Source of the DNA: Trileptium ribeirensis
Taxonomy: Eukaryota; Nematoda; Enoplea; Enoplida; Thoracostomopsidae
Length of the DNA stretch: 24,631 bases
Assembly (NCBI GenBank): GCA_030248225.1
Contig: JASANE010019212.1
Location: 1-24,631, forward strand
Reading direction: 5' to 3'
The translations under genes and the position numbers were made by a program. The notes under the pieces are model-generated. The model had not been told where the DNA came from and did not search any database. It saw only the letters and a list, made by a program, of their open reading frames with translations. Shown here piece by piece: positions 9,843-19,904 of the stretch (position 1 is the first letter of the stretch; each line of letters begins with the position of its first letter).

Positions 9843-10140
9843 TTGGCAGTCGGGAGTAAAATTCCTGGTAATAGATGCAGGGTTTTTTGGTCCAATTCAC
9901 TGGGCCGTCGAAGTAGAGATTCCCTGGTAATAGATGCAAGGTTTTGGTCTTAATCACTGGCAGTCGGAGGACAATTCCCTGGTAATAGATGCAAGGTTTT
10001 GGTCTAAATCACTGGCAGTCGAAGTAAAATTCCCTGGTAATAGATGCAAGGTTTTGGTCTAAATCACTGGCAGTCGAAGTAGAATTCCCTGGGAATAGAT
10101 GCAACGTTTTGATCTAAATCACTGGCAGTCAGAGTAAAAT
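9843..10140 (-). repeat. 55-bp tandem array (right arm)
   Basis: This mirrors 866-1195. Units read AATCACTGGCAGTCGAAGTA and TTCCCTGGTAATAGATGCAA. The outermost unit, near 9885-9910, carries extra bases relative to the left arm. Confidence 0.9.
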
Positions 10141-10890
10141 TCCAGTATAAAATTTTGCTTTCTTAAAAAACCTGCACTGAAATAGCAAATTTTTGTCTCG
10201 TAACTATATATTTTCAGTTTCAACAGCTTAAGCTTCATACATCACAGAATTGAGTCACGCCTTTCCCTTACTGGTAAGAAAGATTAGAAGACGAGAAGAA
10301 CAGTACAACTTTCAAAGGTGTGCCTCAATCTCTGTGCTTTATTGTAGATGTTTTTATACCAGCATATGAAAAATTTGCTTTCTAATTAACAGCAACGTAT
10401 CAAATGCAACTCTTCGCAATGCTGTGACATATTTTCTTAAAAAATTTTATTCCATTTGTAAGCTTAAAAAGAGCTTGAAAATGATTGTTCAAAAATTGTG
10501 TTAAAATGCAATTTTCACTTTCCGTAAAAGGATTCAGATTTTTATTAGATAGGATTTTTAATCAAAAATATCAGGTAAATTATTATGACTTAAACCATTG
10601 ACTCTTCATATGGCCTAATTATTCAATTTGATCTATAAATTCTTAGTGCTGAGGTAACACAAAGCTAGGTAACCAATTTTACAGTATTACAATTTACATA
10701 TCGGCAAATGGATAAAGAGGCCTTTAACCCAATGATTGATTATCCAAGATAAACAAAAAAATGTCTTAGGTTGTTCGGGCTGTATTTGACTCAATTGCGC
10801 TTGCTATGATCGCATCATTTTAACCTATTTTATAGGTTTCACAGGAAATTCTGATGCCACGGAGGTAATATGATACAGCGAAAGCCATAA

Positions 10891-11480
10891 CACGTATTAT
10901 TAAGTTGACCAGTGCGTTTTCGTGGAATTTTTCGCAAGGACTTCTAAGTTTCAAGAACGTATTGGAGTGATATATTTTCAAGCGAAAATTTTGGGTTCAT
11001 GACCTCTGCCTGTTCCGTCGCTGCACCGCCTTAGCACCCGAACCAATCTAGGCACCTGTCACGTTTTTGGAGACCCCAGTCCTATGTGTAGATGTTGTAT
11101 GCTACACCAGTGGCCTTTCCATAGAGAAGATCAGTAGCTTTGCACTGGAAGGCATCGGGTGTTCCACTGGCAAAAAGAAGGGTGTCTCCCAAGCTCACCG
11201 CCGTTTACCATCACGCATTCCTGAATGCCTTCCCTTGCTGCCCCATGCGGTAAAATTTTTGCGAAAATGATTAAAATTTCACCAATTTGGTAAATATTGG
11301 TACAAATTGAAAAAGTGGGCCAAATTTTATATAATAGTGCTGGACTCACGATTTTTAAACTAGGGGTGGCGGCTGTGGCGCGTTTGTATTAACGCTAAGC
11401 ACGTCGAAGTCGCAAAATTGTTATTAATTGATGCAATACATTTTGCAAATTGCATTGAATGGTGCGGAGACATTGCACCA
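10891..11480. other. Flank between palindrome and satellite, with a GC-richer patch
   Basis: No mirror sequence continues past 10890. About 10990-11250 is distinctly GC-richer than the rest of the window. Frames are open there on both strands: 66 codons from 11067 to 11270 on plus, and 72 codons from 11349 down to 11131 on minus. Neither begins at a good ATG, and I recognise neither. The patch could be an exon remnant or a piece of an old retroelement. No splice sites clearly bracket it. Confidence 0.4.
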
Positions 11481-13410
11481 GCTATGCATGTGGTACTGAG
11501 ATACGTTAATATGATTCACCGGATTTTGATATTGACATAGGTGTAATTTTTGCAACAAAAATTGTGAAAATTTTATTACAAAATTTGACCAACCAACTAT
11601 GTGGTACTGAGATACGTTAATATGATTCACCGGATTTTGATATTGACATAGGTGTAATTTTTGCAACAAAAATTGTGAAAATTTTATTACAAAATTTGAC
11701 CAACCAACTATGTGGTACTGAGATACGTTAATATGATTCACCGGATTTTGATATTGACATAGGTGTAATTTTTGCAACAAAAATAAAAAAACACACCACA
11801 AAATTGAAAATTTTATTACAAAATTTGACCAACCAACTATGTGGTACTGAGATACGTTAATATGATTCATCGGATTTTGATATTGACATAGGTGTAATTT
11901 TTGCAACAAAAATTGTGAAAATTTTATTACAAAATTTGACCAACCAACTATGTGGTACTGAGATACGTTAATATGATTCACCGGATTTTGATATTGACAT
12001 AGGTGTAATTTTTGCAACAAAAATTGTGAAAATTTTATTACAAAATTTGACCAACCAACTATGTGGTACTGAGATACGTTAATATGATTCACCGGATTTT
12101 GATATTGACATAGGTGTAATTTTTGCAACAAAAATTGTGAAAATTTTATTACAAAATTTGACCAACCAACTATGTGGTACTGAGATACGTTAATATGATT
12201 CACCGGATTTTGATATTGACATAGGTGTAATCCTCCCTTTTGCAACAAAAATTGTGAAAATTTTATTACAAAATTTGACCAACCAATTATGTGGTACTGA
12301 GATACGTTCATATGATTCACCGGATTTTGATATTGACATAGGTGTAATTTTTGCAACAAACCCCCCAATTGAGAAAATATTATTACAAAATACGACCAAA
12401 CAAGAACGCGCAGCGGAACACAGAAAAGCGCTTAACCCACCTTTGATATTGACATAGGTGTAATTTTTGCAACAGAAATTGTGAAAATTTTATTACAAAA
12501 TTTGACCAACCAACTATGTGGTACTGAGATACGTTAATATGATTCACCGGATTTTGATATTGACATAGGTGTAATTTTTGCAACAAAAATTGTGAAAATT
12601 TTATTACAAAATTTGACTAACCAACTATGTGGTACTGAGATACGTTAATATGATTCACCGCATTTTGATATTGACATAGGTGTAATTTTTGCAACAAAAA
12701 TTGTGAAAATTTTATTACAGAATTTGACCAACCAACTATGTGGTACTGAGATACGTTAATATGATTCACCGGATTTTGCTATTGACATAGGTGTAATTTT
12801 TGCAACAAAAATTGTGAAAATTTTATTACAAAATTTGACCAACCAACTATGTGGTACTGAGATACGTTAATATGATTCACCGCATTTTGATATTGACATA
12901 GGTGTAATTTTTGCAACAAAAATTGTGAAAATTTTATTACAAAATTTGACCAACCAACTATGTGGTACTGAGATACGTTAATATGATTCACCGGGTTTTG
13001 ATATTGACATAGGTGTAATTTTTGCAACAAAAATTGTGAAAATTTTATTACAAAATTTGACCAACCAACTATGTGGTACTGAGATACATTAATATGATTC
13101 ATCGGATTTTGATATTGACATTGGTGTAATTTTTGCAACAAAAATTGTGAAAATTTTATTACAAAATTTGACCAACCAACTATGTGGTACTGAGATACGT
13201 TAATATGATTCACCGAATTTAGATATTGACATAGGTGTAATTTTTGCAACAAAAATTGTGAAAATTTTATTACAAAATTTGACCAACGAACTATGTGGTA
13301 GTAAGATGCTTTAATATGTTTCACCAGATTTTGATATTGCATAGGGGCATTGTGAAAATTTTATTACAAGATTTTCTCAACGGGCTGTATGGTAGTAAAA
13401 GACATCACCG
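11481..13410 (-). repeat. 111-bp satellite array, about 17 units
   Basis: TGGTACTGAG recurs at 11491, 11602, 11713, 11842, 11953, 12064, 12175, 12292, 12519, 12630, 12741, 12852, 12963, 13074 and 13185, with a degraded copy at 13296. The basic period is exactly 111 bp. One unit carries an 18-bp insertion (near 11786), and one a 6-bp insertion (near 12232). The unit after 12292 has part of its sequence replaced by foreign bases. The last units from 13296 are shortened and worn. Because 111 is divisible by three, long minus-strand frames appear, up to 314 codons. The changes among units are mostly amino-acid changing or nonsense, so I regard it as non-coding satellite DNA. Confidence 0.95.
12400..12441. 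other. Non-satellite patch within the array
   Basis: Between CAAAATACGACCAAACAAG and CTTTGATATTGACATAGG about 40 bases (including CGCGCAGCGGAACACAG) replace the expected satellite bases. Spacing over the two affected units is 227 bp, which is 5 more than two full units. This looks like a replacement or gap-filling repair event, not a simple insertion. Confidence 0.7.
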
Positions 13411-13618
13411 GATTTTGCCGGGTGTTGCACATGGGTACATAGCTAAAATGAATATTTTAAAATAAAAAGCCTCTATTTTCAACCAATATCTACTGAAATC
13501 TGTGCTACGTTTTGCCGCAGTCAATCGGATAAAATTAGCCGTAAAATGAACACGCGCTTTTATTTTGTTTGATTAGTTGGACGGAATAGAGTTTGGGTAT
13601 CTAATTAAAATATAGTAA
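13411..13618. other. Unique AT-rich gap
   Basis: The satellite has decayed by about 13410, and the next element starts at 13619. I see no gene or repeat between them. Confidence 0.6.
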
Positions 13619-13941
13619 AGGCGTGTCCACACGCTCAACCTTTTTGCTCAGATTTTGATCAAAATTTGAGCTCAAATTTTGATTAAAATTTTAAACTTTT
13701 TTATTTGAATTTTTGGTAAGTTTCAATGTGTGAACACTGTTCAAACATTTCAAGGATATTGCATCTAGCCAATTATCAACGAGATGTACCACTTGAAAAA
13801 GTTTGGAATCAAATATTGATCTCAAGTTTTGAAACATCCCCATATTCTTTTAAAAATCACCGTCGAAATTTGATCAAATCTGGGGATTAAATTTTGCTGA
13901 TCAAAATTTGTCCAAAAAGTTTGAAAGCGTAAACACACCCT
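13619..13941 (+). mobile_element. Miniature inverted-repeat element, family B copy 1
   Basis: The ends are inverted copies: GGCGTGTCCACACGCTCAA at the left, and the complement of TTTGAAAGCGTAAACACACC at the right. Both are followed inward by CTTTTTG and by GATCAAAATTTGAGCTCAAA-like sequence. The centre carries GGTAAGTTTCAATGTGTGAAC and ACTGTTCAAAC, shared with the copies at 17183 and 19905. At 323 bp with no coding frame, it is a non-autonomous element. Confidence 0.88.
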
Positions 13942-14053
13942 AAGTAAAGTGGCCGACTGTATCCACAGTCGGAAGCAACTCTGCCTATGGTTCCTCTTTG
14001 CTTAGCTCTTGCTACGAGTGTGTGGGTGTGCGTCATCCATATCTCAGGTCCAT

Positions 14054-14118
14054 ATGGCACCAAGTCGCTTGCCAATTAAATTAGGTTTAAAGAAGGAAGA
14101 AAGTGGAAAATTATCTAG
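14054..14118 (+). CDS. Possible first coding exon (22 codons)
   Basis: An ATG at 14054 opens a short basic peptide beginning MAPSRLPIKLGLKKEE. It runs straight into a strong consensus donor (CTAG|GTAAGTAAC, junction at 14118/14119). No matching acceptor or downstream exon could be identified. A short hairpin, CCGACTG-tatcca-CAGTCGG, lies upstream at 13953-13972. The call rests only on the donor and the open frame, so it may be coincidence. Confidence 0.22.
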
Positions 14119-14840
14119 GTAAGTAACTTTTTTTAAAAATAAATGATTCTAATGCTGAGTTGAAATTTTTCAGCTTTTGTACTTAGAATCATACTACAAA
14201 CTATTGAGAATAGAGCTTACCTGGATAAATCTATTAATTTACTCGCGATGCGCTTTTTTATTAATTAAACCAAAAACCTGATCATCTATGTGAGTTAAGT
14301 ATAGAGAGGGCGTTTTAGTATGCTTGTTTGTGTCTTGAATTGTGCCAACACTGATACATTTAGTCCAGTGCAAAATTTCCAGCTCGGAGTTGCTTTCTAA
14401 TATATTGATTAATTTCTGGAATTGTCGTGAAATTAATCAGGTTTTTGCTCATTGACGATACTTATCAAAGGCTTGTCAGTGCTGTTTTATTGTAAAAATA
14501 CCAGTTTCGATTAAGGACCCTTGTTTGTCGTTGTTAGATGAGTCATTAGGAATAGGTATGGTACGATTATGAAAAATAAAATAAATTTCTTGTATCTATT
14601 TCTAACTTTTAATGATCATTGTTGACTTATTACGCCATCATCATTGATTGAACGAATAATCGTGCACCCCAGGTTCAAACCCAAGGTTACCCAGGTATTA
14701 CCCCATGAGTTTGAAATTATTCTATATCATGCAATATTTTATCCCGATCATTGATTACTTCCATTTTAGACCTCGATCAATGACGAAAGCTCTCACAAAG
14801 TTTTTTATATTAGAGCCAATCGCAATCACTGCTGATATAC
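14119..14840. other. AT-rich non-coding stretch
   Basis: No gene is visible. A B-box-like GGTTCAAACCC stands at about 14672, but no A box lies at the right distance upstream, so it is not called as an RNA gene. Confidence 0.5.
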
Positions 14841-15259
14841 ATAATGCGGGATCTACGTTATAATGTCCCCAACTATTGGAACTTTTGTCCCCCTGTAGTG
14901 TAGATTATACCGTAAAGACAATGACAGTGATACCCACATAGATACCTCATTTTGGCAATGTAGTATTTCGGTGTTTTATGCTTGCCAATGTGGTGTTTCT
15001 AGGCTATCCTGTAGGCCCTATGTAAAATGACCCCACGGAGTGGCTGAAACCCTCAGCAAAACGAAAAAGCAACGACGGATCATTGACACCGTCTGAAATA
15101 AGCCAAACTATTAGCTAGCTTTGTTTGAAATTTATTTGAAACTTTATTTAAAAACACAGGGGTGTCTAAGACACCCTGTAGTCTAGGGTGTGCCTGCCAC
15201 TGTGTGGTGTACATAAGTTCCAAGTGGTGGGGACATTATAACGTAAATCCCGCATAATT
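14841..15259. mobile_element. Miniature inverted-repeat element, family A copy 2
   Basis: The left end ATAATGCGGGATCTACG with TTATAATGTCCCC and the right end, read in complement, ATTATGCGGGATTTACG with TTATAATGTCCCC are nearly perfect inverted repeats of about 31 bp. Next to the right end, TGTGCCTGCCACTGTG and CACCCTGTAGTC match (in complement) the inner parts of copies 1 and 3. It is 419 bp and encodes no transposase. This is the best preserved copy in the window and defines the family ends. Confidence 0.88.
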
Positions 15260-16450
15260 TGTTTGCATACCAGAACAGTATTTAAATAATTAGAAATCTA
15301 AATAAGTTTTATAGATGATATATAGAACCATTTATATTCGAGACTAAACTAAACCTATTTTATTTTAACTCTACTTTAGGCTACCGCTACTATGGACCAA
15401 AATGCGGCTTCCCTGTGTATATCTTGTCAACCTTATGAAATTAAAATTGTACATTACGCATGCTCTATTAATTGAATCAGTTCAAATGTGATCGTATATT
15501 TATAATAAGTGCCCAACTTCTGGGGGGGGGGGCTAGCCGGGTAGATGTTTCCAGCGACGGGGTGTGCACGGCGAAGAAGGAAGGGGTAGACCAGGGCAGG
15601 TAGAGCCGAAATTTTTAGAATATCTGGGTTTTGCCTGAAAAAAATTTGCTAAATTTGTTAAAATTTTAAGTAGTATTGCTGAAATTTTGCTAAATTTTGA
15701 CGAAAGTTTTGATATAACTGCAAATTTTTCCCTTCTTCGCGAACACGTAGGTCTCTGCGTGGTTCCAAGAAGATAAATATGACTCAGTGAGGTCCGACCT
15801 TTACGTGCAACCGAAGCTAAGATCAATCAAAACAGAAACCAATCACAAAATAATCTATGTATCATAGGAACACACATGATGGGAACCCTTAACAAATATT
15901 TAACCAGTGATTGTTCTGATTTCATCGTGTTGGCATTTATATAATGCAAATGATGACGTCAATTGAGACAAATTTAGTACTGGGTCCAATTGCTAATGTA
16001 AAATCTATGCAAAACAAAATTAGAGAGCCGATTTTACTAATTTGAAACGGAAATTAGTGAAAATCTAAATATAGATTCGGTCGGAACAAATGATCAACAA
16101 CACTTTCTCAACTAATTAGTACCATACAATTGTAATAGTAGCTGTGCCATGACCTAAATTTCAATACTAATTAAAAGAATAGCAATAATACGTTGCTATT
16201 ATTGGAAATTACCGAACGAGCTAGGCTTTATTTTTATTTAGATATGGAATTTGTGAAATGTTGTCAAATTCTGGTTTTGAATATTATAGGGAAATTCAGC
16301 AGTCTGGATCAAACCTTAGGGTATTCTCTCATTTTCGAAGGCCTAAAACCGGGGAGGATGTGAGGAAATACATGTTCCCCGCCTCAAATATTAGGCAGAC
16401 CGGTATCGAAACCTCTCGGTAAAAATAGCCTACTGTCAAAATCTGAGGTT
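15260..16450. other. Non-coding stretch with a poly-G tract
   Basis: A run of G residues stands at about 15523-15531. A GC-richer section follows to about 15610, and then sequence with recurrent GCTAAATTTTG-type motifs. A 97-codon minus-strand frame at 15533-15826 covers it but includes low-complexity sequence, has no recognisable domain, and shows no splice signals. I see no supported gene here. Confidence 0.5.
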
Positions 16451-16870
16451 AATGCGGCCTTCAGTGCTATAATGTCCCCAACATTTGAAACCTACGCATT
16501 CCATAAAGTGTCAGGCACACCGTTGACTACAGGTCGTATTAGCCATCCCCATTTATTTATAAAAAATGTTTAATAGTAGTTATCGAGAGAGTGTCAAAGA
16601 ACGAATGTTGCCGTTGCGGTATATCATCTTGCCAACACGCATGATCAATTATATACAAGTATCGAGATCAAAAAACTAATATCACAACTGAACAATTCAC
16701 TGAATTAGCTAAATATCGTGTCTATTACTGTAAATTCGCGAAAAAATGGTAGCTAAATGTATGAACAACATCGTAATTAAACATGTAGTAGCTAGGGGTA
16801 TCTCGTATACCGGTAAAGAAACTTAATTCCGATTTCGCATCCTCCGCGTCATTGCCCGTTTCGTTACCCG
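16451..16870 (+). mobile_element. Family A copy 3, one recognisable end
   Basis: TTAATGCGGCCTTCAGTG, CTATAATGTCCCCAAC and GTGTCAGGCACACCGTTG match the left part of copies 1 and 2. About 16680-16760 matches the internal unit that is duplicated in copy 1 (the ACTGAATTAGC and GTGTCTATTACTG region). A right inverted end is not clear, so the right boundary is approximate and this copy looks truncated. Confidence 0.6.
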
Positions 16871-17182
16871 TGGGTATGGGTATGTTTGTATCAAAATTGT
16901 CAGGATATATCCAAAAATGTTGTTGAAAATCGTTTTTATTTTGGTCCTTTGTTAATAGATAAACAATATTGAAATTTTGTTTAGCAGTACGTCTCTTTAG
17001 TTTTTAAGTAGATCCCGAATTCGATCCCTTTATGATGCCAATATTTTACAATGATTTCTTGATAGAACTTAAAAATCATGCGCCTAAGACAAGCCTAATT
17101 CGAAATCAGTGTCAATTTCTATCAACCCTCTACCGTCACTAAATATTAAAGAAAACTGGCCTACTAGTGCTTCTAATCCTTA

Positions 17183-17496
17183 AGGCGTGTTCACACGCTC
17201 AAACTTTTTGTTCAAATTTTGATCAAAATTTGAGCTCTAATTTTGATCAAATTTTGATCAAAGTTTGAAAGCATTTTTTTTGCATTTTTGGTAAGTTTGA
17301 ATGTGTGAACACTGTTCAAACTTTTCAAGGATATTCTTGTAACCAATCATCCACGAGATTCCCGAGATTCATTATTTGAAAAAGTTTGAGCTCAAATTTT
17401 GTTCTCAAATTTTGAAATATCGCAATTTTTCGTTAAAAATTACCGTCAAATTCTGATCAAAATTTGAGCAAAAAGTTTGAACGTGTGAACACGCCT
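17183..17496 (+). mobile_element. Miniature inverted-repeat element, family B copy 2
   Basis: The ends AGGCGTGTTCACACGCTCAA and, in complement, AGGCGTGTTCACACGTTCAA are almost perfect inverted repeats. They extend inward through ACTTTTTG and TCAAATTTTGATCAAAATTTG. TTA lies directly outside each end and may be the target-site duplication. It is 314 bp, has no coding frame, and is in the same orientation as copy 1. Confidence 0.9.
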
Positions 17497-17875
17497 TTAT
17501 GTTCTACTTTTGGGAACATTTAGAGAAATGCGTTTTTCAGTTTCTCTCTTGTTTTGTTATTTGGCTTCAGAACATTATCATGGATAGGAAAACGTTCCGC
17601 TTATCAATTGAAAAATTCGATGATCGGTAAAGGGTTTATAAATCGTTGCTGTAAATTTTGATTGTATTTTTAAGCTCAACTCAAAACCAGTGCTTAATGA
17701 AGCCGGCAGCGTTTTGGCCGGTTGATGGTCCCAAAATACAGTGGAGCCGAACCCAAACAAATTTTCTAATGAGCATCATAAGAAAGCATTCATCACGACA
17801 TTTTCTCAAACGATCGAGCAATTATTCTCGGAAACAGTGTAATTAATTTGACATTTTATTATACCATAAATTATT
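17497..17875. other. AT-rich gap with an unsupported short frame
   Basis: A 62-codon plus-strand frame at 17658-17846 starts at TTG and overlaps a minus-strand frame of similar length. Neither has a recognisable domain or splice boundaries. Nothing is called. Confidence 0.5.
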
Positions 17876-18103
17876 TTGTAACACAGCTTATATAGTTAAA
17901 GCCGTGTATCAAAATGACTTAACGTACGTTTATCTAAATTAGCTGTGTTACAAGTCAGTTGCAGCACAGCCGGGCGTGCGTCAAATGATTTGTACGCACG
18001 GTTGTGCTGTTTAACTCGTTCAAACTCGTGCTGACGCACTCGTCTGAGCTCGTTACAACCGTGCGTACAAATCTCTTAACGCACGATGGCTGTGCTACAA
18101 CTA
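17876..18103. repeat. Cluster of three related hairpins
   Basis: Unit 1 (17876-17953) is bounded by a perfect 13-bp inverted repeat, TTGTAACACAGCT and AGCTGTGTTACAA. Unit 2 (17958-18009) pairs AGCACAGCC and CGTGCGT with ACGCACG and GTTGTGCT. Unit 3 (about 18055-18103) repeats unit 2 in inverted orientation over about 48 bp, so units 2 and 3 can also pair with each other. All three share a loop-side core resembling CCGTGCGTACAAATCTCTTAACGCAC. GC content is well above the surroundings. No coding frame crosses it. Confidence 0.85.
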
Positions 18104-19538
18104 TAACTAAAAAAAACTAATCTGCATAATCCCAACGTAAGTTTTGAATGTGCTAATTGTATCAATGAGAATGGGTTAATACATATGCTAATAAGTATTA
18201 GTGCAGCTCAAAATATATTGGAACGCAAACACAATTCTAAACATCGTTTACTGAACATCATTTAATTCTGAATATTTTGTGTTGGAATATAGAACATGTT
18301 CTACATTGCGTGACTTAGAAGAATTGTCAGATCAGATCGGTTTGGCTCTTAACATTTGGACTTTATATGGTCAACCAGCGCTTGTTAATATTTCGCCAAA
18401 GCACATAGTAATCCATCGTTGAAAGTTTAACCCTTTAACTCAAGGCAGTTGTTCGACAACAAAAATTATGCTTTAAAGGTTTGTACTAAATTCGGCCATA
18501 CTGCACTATTGCATGTGTGGTTTCGTTCGCATTGAAAAGAAGCTTAAGGATCTCGACAATATAGTTCGCTTATTGTCTATCAATAACAGACAACTAGTAA
18601 CTTACTTTCGACAGTTTAGAAGTTTGAGCACTTTACGCAGAGTCTATATTTTCAGTAATTAAGAACTAAGAATTTTAGCTTCCAAGTGACGCTATAATAT
18701 CGTATCACAAACGATAACGCCAAAGATTGTGGCTGAGTTTGACCAAATAAATGGGCGCTTCTTAATAAATACTTGCAATAATTGAGAGAACATGTACGCA
18801 AGTTCGTACATGTACGTAATATAACTTAATCAATCTTCGCGCTGGAATTTGTTTAAAACGCAATATGTCCACACCTTAATGTTTTGAATCAAATTGATTT
18901 GTTTTATATAAGCAAGCAAGCATACCTAAATTGGTTATTGTAACGCTTACGAGTGTAAGTTAAATTCATGCTATTTTGTTCTCGATATACTAATTTCTAA
19001 GTCGGTTAGTCTTCCGCCTAAACCTCATACATGTTATATAAAGGTTACGGCCGGCTTAGGTATAAGTCCCAAGGGAGGGACGCGCAATATAAGCTTGCAT
19101 TTTTCGTAGTAAATTAGCGTATGATGATCAAAAGTAAGATGGGCACCAAAATTAATGTAAGTTGCTAAAGTAAAGTTGCCTAGAGTCAACACTTTCCTAA
19201 AGTGGACACTAGAAATGGGAGGACACGCGCAACCATTTTATCGTCTTTCAAAGTAAATAAATTATGTGCTTTTCAAAAATGGTATGGTTTTGGTACAATA
19301 AATGCTTATTTTTCTCGAATTTAGTGCACTAAAAGTCCAGTGGTAGTTTTGAGGGAATACATTTGTTACGCTATTTTATAGCACTTTTCAATTCTCATTA
19401 AACTGAAATATTTTTATGCAAACAATTTTACCAATAATTGGTTTTTTTAAATGATCTATTACATATGGCGATTTTGAGTCATGAAATCAGTAAAATCAGT
19501 TTTTTTCGGAGATTTGTACTTCGGAACGTAGTCGGGTT
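18104..19538. other. Non-coding stretch downstream of the cysteine-rich gene
   Basis: The region is AT-rich and lies 3' of the minus-strand gene ending at 19539, so it would include that gene's 3' UTR. I could not identify a convincing minus-strand polyadenylation hexamer close to the stop. A short direct/inverted GTACATGTACG motif occurs near 18793-18815. A weakly tRNA-like stretch near 18995-19070 was not strong enough to call. Confidence 0.5.
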
Positions 19539-19651
19539 TCATCGACAAAAAATGGCACAATCCCCGGGCGATGCATAGACCATACCGCTGCAACTTGAAC
19601 CGGCGGCACCTTCACAGCTTCCACCGCTTTTACAAATGAAGCACTCCGGAG
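19539..19651 (-). CDS. Last exon of a cysteine-rich secreted-type protein
   Basis: On the minus strand a clear acceptor (AATTGTATTTCCAG, just right of 19651) leads into 2 bases that complete a split codon. Thirty-six open codons follow, ending in TGA at 19541-19539. The peptide begins PECFICKSGGSC and ends GDCAIFCR. Its six cysteines are spaced C-x2-C-x5-C-x7-C-x10-C-x3-C. The phase fits exactly with the exon at 22946-23056, which ends with one base of a split codon, and the joined codon reads CCT for proline. The motif Y-x-S-P-x-D-C-x3-C resembles Y-x-A-P-x-S-C-x3-C of the upstream exon, so the two exons look like copies of one module. The family is not recognised. An extracellular, disulfide-bonded protein is inferred from the cysteine pattern. 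Confidence 0.75.
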
Positions 19652-19904
19652 CTGGAAATACAATTAAATTAATGGGTATTATTTGTTTAATTTGTATTTT
19701 AGACAGTGATATGACATAACTTTTTTACCATGCTAATGCGTGACTTTTGAGTAATTCTTCAAAGTTTTGGCTTCCAAGATTCTTAATTTTCTGGGCTACA
19801 ATGAATTTCAGTATTATGCCAATTTAGTATTATGACTTTGACGTTTATGATAAGTGGACTATGAATAGGTGTAAATTGTTCACGTATGTTATCAATTCCC
19901 TAAT

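Larger units (their letters stand above)
82..10890. mobile_element. Candidate 10.8-kb fold-back element or palindromic duplication
   Basis: The two 3.4-kb arms plus the 4.06-kb spacer form one interrupted palindrome. Long, internally repetitive inverted arms are typical of fold-back transposons such as Drosophila FB, which gives some support to a mobile origin. Against it, no flanking target-site duplication is visible, the spacer has no recognisable transposase, and the innermost part of each arm looks like a host-gene terminal exon. An inverted duplication formed by a repair event is therefore equally possible. Confidence 0.45.
7518..10890 (-). repeat. Right arm of the giant inverted repeat (3.4 kb)
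   Basis: This is the mirror image of 82-3457. The inner edge begins at CTATTTTCTGTAATTTCAG and the outer edge ends at CAGCGAAAGCCATAA, with unrelated sequence immediately beyond both. Order and orientation of all internal sub-repeats are mirrored, so the arms descend from one 3.4-kb ancestor. Point differences and short indels are scattered through the outer and middle portions, while the inner 430 bp show none that I could find. Confidence 0.95.

Noticed and set aside
11424..13342. Long minus-strand frames of 314 and 187 codons with a 37-residue repeat
   Set aside because: They come from a 111-bp satellite whose unit length happens to be divisible by three. Variants between units are largely residue-changing, and two units carry stop codons. 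No ATG-anchored start or splice context was seen.
14650..14700. GGTTCAAACCC, a good match to a tRNA B box
   Set aside because: No A box or cloverleaf can be built upstream at the required distance.
15523..15531. Poly-G run as a regulatory or recoding signal
   Set aside because: It is a simple homopolymer outside any supported gene and may vary with sequencing error.
17658..17846. 62-codon plus-strand frame
   Set aside because: Non-ATG start, no recognisable motif, no splice boundaries, and a competing frame on the opposite strand.
18995..19075. A-box-like TAAGTCGGTTAGT and B-box-like GGTATAAGTCCC
   Set aside because: Stems do not close into a cloverleaf and the similarity is too weak to call an RNA or SINE.
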